NCBI GenBank assembly: GCA_963691705.1
Contig: OY829542.1
Span: forward strand, 51,067,002-51,131,001
Reading direction: 5' to 3'
DNA: 64,000 bases
Origin: Viola odorata
Taxonomy: Eukaryota > Streptophyta > Magnoliopsida > Malpighiales > Violaceae
In this document: one piece after another, positions 59,001 to 64,000 of the stretch
Numbering within the stretch: the first letter of the stretch is position 1
Layout of the letters: the number at the start of each line of letters is the position of its first letter
Notes under the pieces: generated by a model
Database searches by the model: none
What the model was told of the DNA's origin: nothing
The model's input: the letters and a program-made list of their open reading frames with translations, nothing else
Made by a program: the position numbers and the translations under genes

Positions 59001-59874
59001 GATGAAAGACCTTGGGGAAGCATTTTTTGTGTTGGGGATTCAGATACACTGTGATTGTTCACGGAGTACCCTTGGATTATCACAAAAGGGTTACATCGAT
59101 AAAGTACTAAAGAGATTTAACATGCAAAATTGTAAGCCACATGATACTCCTGTCTCCAAAGGTGAGAAGTTTAGCCTTGATCAGTGTCCTAAGACGGACT
59201 TGGACCGCAAGTTCATGGAGGGTGTACCATATGCTTCGGCTGTGGGAAGCATCATGTATGCACAGGTTTGCACCCGTCCGGATCTTGCATTTATTGTTGG
59301 TATGTTGGGCAGATACAAGAGCAATCCCGGAAGGGATCATTGGGTTACAACTAAAAGGGTCTTTCGATACCTGCAGAAAACGAAAGACTATATGCTCACA
59401 TATAAGAGATCAGATCAGCTTGAGATCATTAGGTATACTGATTCTGATTTCGCTGGATGCTAGGATAGCCGGAGATCGACTTCAGGTTATGTCTTTCTTC
59501 TGGCTGAAGGAGCCATTTCATGGAAGAGTGCGAAACAGTCACTTGTTACATCTTCCACTATGGAGGTTGAGTTCGTAGCTTGCTACGGGGCATCCAGTCA
59601 TGCTATATGGTTGCGGAATATGGTTAAGGAACTGCGAGTTATCACTGGTATTGAGAGACCATTGAGGATCTTTTGTGACAATCGGGCTGCTGTGCTGTAC
59701 TCTAACTGTAATTGGAGTTCTTCCAGGTCGAAGCACATTGATATAAAGTTTCTTGCCGTTAAAGAAAGGGTTCAGAGCAATCAAGTTAGCATAGAGTTAC
59801 TGGGTATAAACGATATGATTGCGGATCCGCTCACTAAGGCATTGACACCTGTAGCATTTCATGGCCATATATAG
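56033..59874 (+). pseudogene. Copia gag-pol remnant with many breaks
   Basis: Gag starts at 56033 (MNSAGSVSVNLDSVPLLSSS) but stops at 56393-56395, and about 100 residues of its middle seem deleted. A CCHC knuckle (CFFCKKAGHLKKDC) is near 56540 and the protease DTG (WWLDTGTT) near 56671. The integrase core has Asp in HTDICGPF near 57260, Asp in RSDRGGEY near 57450 and Glu in NGVSERRNRTL near 57590, with TAA at 57518-57520 inside. RT begins near 58420 (CKWVFKTK), has stops at 58625, 58774 and 58810, and carries YVDD at about 58922-58933. RNase H runs from about 59440 with a stop at 59461 to KHIDIKF near 59735. Frames alternate 2-1-2-1, so at least three shifts exist. It is not functional. Confidence 0.92.
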
Positions 59875-60279
59875 AGCATGGGTGTCATTAAGTTAGATGC
59901 CTAGGATTAGTGGGAGTTCGATTTGTACTATTGTAACTTGTATATGTTTTAACTGTGTATTATGTTATTTCACAATTTATATATGCTCTGAATGTTTGAT
60001 CTCATAAAGTAAAGAGGATCAGTTGGAAATCTAACAAGTCTAGATCACTTGTAATTTTCATGCTGCACATGCACACTGGATCCATGTCGTTAGTTAGTTA
60101 GTACTCGTAATCATTATGAGTTTAATTGCTTGGACTGCGATGACTACTCTTTTGGTTCTTGTATTAATGAAGCTAATGGACTAGATTGAATTAGACGGAT
60201 ATATGCTAGCATTCGGAGGTTAACATATGATTGTATGACAAAATGTGGTACTATATGGAATGCATATTCTCTAGTTGTC

Positions 60280-60291
60280 CAAGTGGGAGAT
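60280..60291 (+). promoter_or_regulatory. Polypurine tract of copia element
   Basis: AAGTGGGAGAT abuts the TGTTGAAA that opens the 3' LTR. This is the usual copia arrangement (GTGGGAGATTGTTG). Confidence 0.85.
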
Positions 60292-60878
60292 TGTTGAAAT
60301 TTGGACAACGGGACTAATGCGTTAGCACCGTTCGTACACGTTAAAATATATGGACGCATATGTTATGTGTATACCGTCATATAATATATTGTTAACATTA
60401 GGTTAATTGGACCAAATTGATGATCTATTAAAGTTAAGGTCCAATCATCTAATTAAAACAATATGGGGGTAAATCTGGTGATTGTGCAGATTCCGGATTA
60501 ATTCCAAATTGTTGATGGACCGATTCGGAATTAATAAAAATATTAAGGACGGAATTGATCCATGGTGGAATTGCTAAAAGGAATTAAATATTTCTCTGTA
60601 TGTTTTAATTAAAGGATAAGTTGCCTTTTCAGTTTTAAGAGAAGTTGGAAAACTGACGTTAAAACCAACTATAAAACTAAGAGGCAACTTACATTAAAAA
60701 CAATAGAAGAAAACAAATACAGATCTCTCTTGGTTCTCCATCCAACCCCACGTACCAATCATCCACCAGAAGATCAAGTTTCTGGGATTTCACAAGGAAT
60801 ATGGCATCATCATCAGGTACGCTTCCGCATTCCGTAATTCAATTCATGTATTAATCAAAATTGATTTTGGTTCTAACA
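60292..60878 (+). repeat. 3' LTR of copia element (587 bp)
   Basis: It begins TGTTGAAATTTGGACAAC and ends TTCTAACA, matching the 5' LTR over its full length. It is followed by AC and then TCTTG of the host sequence. Confidence 0.95.
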
Positions 60879-62949
60879 ACTCTTGCTCTTGCTCTACGGA
60901 ATGAATTATAGTTGATAGCAATTGGAGATCAAGCGAAAAGAACCAAGTTTCCTTACTTCTAAAACCCTGCATTGCTCTTCCATTCCCCTGATTATCAATA
61001 TTCATGTTTGCACTCACATGAAACTGAAACTGACCAAAAAGAGAGTAGATGAATGAGTCGTAGTGCCAAGTAACATCCTTGGTTTGCAAACTGTACCCAT
61101 AAATCAGCCCTCCTATCAGTGCTTCACCTCTTGCATTAAACATAGCTACGGGCAAAAACACTTGCAATCCACTTCCAATAAAAGTAAGCACTTGGTTGAC
61201 TACTTTTCTCTTGTCATCCCTTTTAAACTTCTTGTTTCTGACGTCAGTTTTTTGCATAATAATGTAGCTCTCACTATCTTTTTCCGCCCCGCTGAAAATC
61301 TGCTTGTCCTCATGCAGAAAATAGGGTATACTGTTTTGCTTCTTCCATATCGAATCCCCAAAGGTATCCTTTCTCCAATTAAAATTATCATTCCACACAA
61401 AATAAAACCAGCAGTTACCACACTTCACTGTAGGGACATCATAAACTCCCAGAACACATACAACAGGTAGCTTATAAGCATAAACCATCATAAATGTAGT
61501 TCTTTCGGTTTGGCACTTTTCCACAACAGTAGCAATATTTCTTCTCACCATCACCTCCCCATTAAAATCCTGCTTAATGTAGTAATTTGTTTCCATAACC
61601 TTCACAAGGACAATAAAGGCAACTGTATTCCAAAAGACAGCCACCATACTTCGATCATAAAGTACCCAAGCCACATCCATTAGCACCTCAGAAGTTAGTC
61701 CATCGACGAATACCCTGATTCCCAATAGCACAAATTCTAGTTTTTGGAAAACAACAAGTTGACATGGCAAAGGAAAGCAACGTGCTCTCGTTGCCAACTT
61801 AAGCTTATAGATATTTTGAATGATAATCAAATAGTTCCTCATACCCGTATCCTTATAGGACATTCCGCCTTGCTTGAATTGGACCATGACACTAATCCAA
61901 GGTGGCCCCATCAGCAGCCAAAAACTCAACATTGAATAAAATTAAGGGAGCACTACTAGTAACTCCCAAGTTCCCTAAAGTTCCTATACCACCACCTTTT
62001 CTCTTCCTCTTCTTATAATCCCAAAATTTATGACTCATAAGTAATATGTGCAAGCTTGTAAATCCTTTCGGTGTAGTCCAGCAATCTAAATGCATATTAC
62101 TCTCTCTATTGGATTCAAAAATCAGGTTGGTAGAAATATTTGAGAGCTGAAAAACAGTAGAATCAATCACCCCAAACCCTTTACAAACAGCCCCCACAAA
62201 TTCAGCCCCAGATAGGCTCCCCTTGTGAGCCAATAATACATCATAACAAGCATCAGGCACACTCAAAACAGCAGGTTTCAATTTAAGCAGCTTAAGGTAA
62301 TCAATAAAGTGTAAGGAAGAGGATTTGTTACCAACTGTTGAATTGAATAGTGACACCTCAATATCTGGAGGCTTGGGTGAAGGTGACGACAAGGGATTTA
62401 TCAAAGCAAATTGAGGATTAGTCACTCCCAGAACTGGTGAAACCGCTGCATCAAGCCTGTTTGACAACTCCAAAACCAAACTTCCTTGGCACTGCAAACC
62501 ATAACTTCCTTCTTGTTTTACTGATGTCACTGAATTAGGAACAGAAAATACTTGCATATTTCCATCTTCCTTGTCATCAATTGCTTCAACTGAGCTTTTA
62601 TGATTGACAACCTCCATTGATGTACCAGAATCCATAAGTGTTTTGGTATGATTCGACCGAAAATCTGGAGGTTTCGGCTGAGGTCGTGAATGCAACTTGA
62701 TATGCTGATTTAGTAACCATGGTCGCTGGGGCATTTTGTCGAGCATGTGGTGGCACAACTTCTGTAAGGTTGTTAGACGACACTGGAGCCAATTCTCGCT
62801 CATCACCAGCTGGTGGAAAAACCTCCTTCATCTTCGTCGACATGTCATCAACCTTAGATGGCACTTCCGACGACTCCGACCCTGACAAATCCTGCTCACC
62901 GATTGCAGGATCTCGTTCATTGCTCACTGCCTTACTTACAGCCAATTAG
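60879..62949 (-). pseudogene. Unrecognised coding sequence, 5' and middle parts, disrupted by copia insertion
   Basis: Three long - strand frames overlap in series: 62945-62598 (MAVSKAVSNERDPAIG start), 62806-61892 (304 codons, two PKPPD phrases and SLHFIDYLKLLKLKP), and 61932-60885 (about 350 codons, aromatic- and Val-rich, with several hydrophobic stretches, then LQLLSTIIHSVEQEQE). Each is in a different frame, so either two frameshifts have occurred or short introns lie in the overlaps; I found no decisive splice pair. The last frame runs into the right LTR and its natural continuation is at 54162. The gene is therefore cut in two. I do not recognise the family; a captured host gene fragment or an unusual transposon protein is possible. 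Confidence 0.45.
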
Positions 62950-63909
62950 CTAGATGGGAGAAGATTTATTAGTAGAAATTAATTTAATGTTAATTAGCTC
63001 TTAATAATAATTTTATAACATGATTGATTGTATTTTAAACTGAAAAATATCACAACTTATTGTTTTAGCTTTCGCTATTATTGTTAGCTAGATGGGAGAA
63101 GATTTATTTTTGGCATGCAAACTTTTTTAATAATTGAGTAAAAAATTATTTCATCTAAAAAAAATTCCCCATATTGGATTTTCATGAAATATAGGATGTT
63201 GTCATTCATTAACTAGATCTTTCAACTTCTCTCAAAATAATTTTTTATGAATACTCTCAACATTGACAACCCCTTTTGCTTTAGATCTAATTCTACAATT
63301 GTATGTAACAATTAAATATTGTAAAAGTTTTTTTTTATCCATAAAGATAAGTTTTGACAATCAATTTCATCGATAGAGTTGGTTATGGGTGATTTATATA
63401 TTTTTTTTGGACTATAATCTATCAAATCATACTCTAATCGATAAGATGAAGATGCATACTGAAAGTCCTTTAGGTGGACTACTTACTATCTGGATCGAAG
63501 TTGATCTCTTCTCACGGGTTGTCACAAAAATCCTTTTACAAGTTCGTTAGTGTCTATTATAATTTTGTATATTATTATTAGTCGTGCTTTATGCATTGTT
63601 TGTAGTCGTGATTTCTCTATCGTTTGTAGTCGTACTTTTACATCCTTTGTAATAGCAAATTCTTATTTGTTATCCAGTTATATTGGGGTATGTATTTATC
63701 CTTTAAGATTGAATCCTTAAATATTATTTGTGGTTTGTTTCTTAAAAAAAAAAAAAAAACTATCCATAGCTATAATTTAATTTGCGTTAAAATCATGAAA
63801 GTATGAAGGGCAGTTGGACTCGCAAAGCCCATCACTATAAAAGAAGAGATACGGCCCGTTTGGCCGGCTCATTAAGCTGTAAGCTCAAACTGACTCGTGG
63901 GTGCACTTG
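62950..63909. other. AT-rich intergenic DNA
   Basis: No gene is seen. A phrase TAGCTAGATGGGAGAAGATTTATT occurs at about 62947-62970 and again at about 63087-63110, a 140-bp-spaced direct repeat. A run of about 16 A lies near 63744-63759. Confidence 0.55.
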
Positions 63910-64000
63910 AACATAAGGATGGCAATTGGGCGAGTATGGAAAGTGCACTCGCGCGATGTAGGTGCAGGGTGAGGATTATCAACACGGGTACCCACATTTT
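63910..64000. repeat. Possible edge of a dispersed repeat, cut by window end
   Basis: AAGGATGGCAATTGGGCGAGTATGG and then CACGGGTACCCAC resemble the widespread plant repeat that opens with GGATGGCAAT and contains GGGTACCC. The far end is outside the window, so type and limits are not known. Confidence 0.3.

Larger units (their letters stand above)
54163..60878 (+). mobile_element. Ty1/copia retrotransposon, degenerate, 6.7 kb
   Basis: LTRs at 54163-54752 and 60292-60878 flank a decayed gag-pol in the order protease, integrase, RT, RNase H, which is the copia order. The primer-binding site follows the first LTR and a purine tract precedes the second. The host bases CTCTTG occur just before the left LTR and, one base on, after the right LTR, a target duplication of 5-6 bp. 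LTRs differ at roughly 22 of 587 positions by eye (3-4%), mostly transitions. The insertion is therefore far older than the nested element at 3122-14856. The insertion interrupts a - strand coding sequence. Confidence 0.93.

Overview
The window is nuclear DNA of a flowering plant, almost certainly a eudicot. It has split genes with GT-AG introns, plant-type LTR retrotransposons (Athila-like, Tat/Ogre-like and Ty1/copia), Stowaway and hAT MITEs, a receptor-like-protein LRR family, and plant versions of MYBS3, MMS19 and PAF1/ELF7. I cannot name the species. No rRNA, tRNA or CRISPR locus was recognised.

Layout. (1) 1-20219 is a retroelement nest. An Athila-like Ty3/gypsy element on the + strand enters from the left edge with a broken pol (7-3072), a broken post-pol ORF (15313-17039) and a probable 3' LTR (18852-20219). 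It is split by a second, complete but non-coding, Tat/Ogre-like element on the - strand (3122-14856). That element has 2.6-kb LTRs, a perfect 5-bp target duplication and internal repeat arrays. (2) 20220-29500 holds two paralogous LRR receptor-like-protein pseudogenes (A 20220-22289, B 24710-28398). Near them lie three copies of what looks like the last exons of another gene. (3) 29700-32250 is AT-rich and MITE-rich and contains a tandem duplication directly upstream of the next gene. (4) 32252-35228 is a three-exon MYBS3/KUA1-like 1R-MYB gene (388 aa). 36420-47432 is a 20-exon MMS19 gene (1142 aa). 48344-52692 on the - strand is a 12-exon PAF1/ELF7 gene (683 aa). All three models close in frame with consensus splice sites. 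(5) 53792-62949 contains a degenerate copia element (54163-60878) inserted into an unrecognised coding sequence on the - strand. (6) 62950-64000 is AT-rich and ends in what may be the edge of another repeat.

The three intact genes do unrelated housekeeping or regulatory jobs: sugar/hormone-linked transcriptional repression (MYBS3), delivery of Fe-S clusters to nuclear enzymes (MMS19), and Pol II elongation with chromatin marking (PAF1C). MMS19 and ELF7 converge tail to tail with about 0.9 kb between their stop codons. The rest of the window is mostly transposon insertion and decay, with local tandem duplication at several scales: 31 bp, 72 bp, 92 bp, about 250 bp, about 0.5 kb and several kb.
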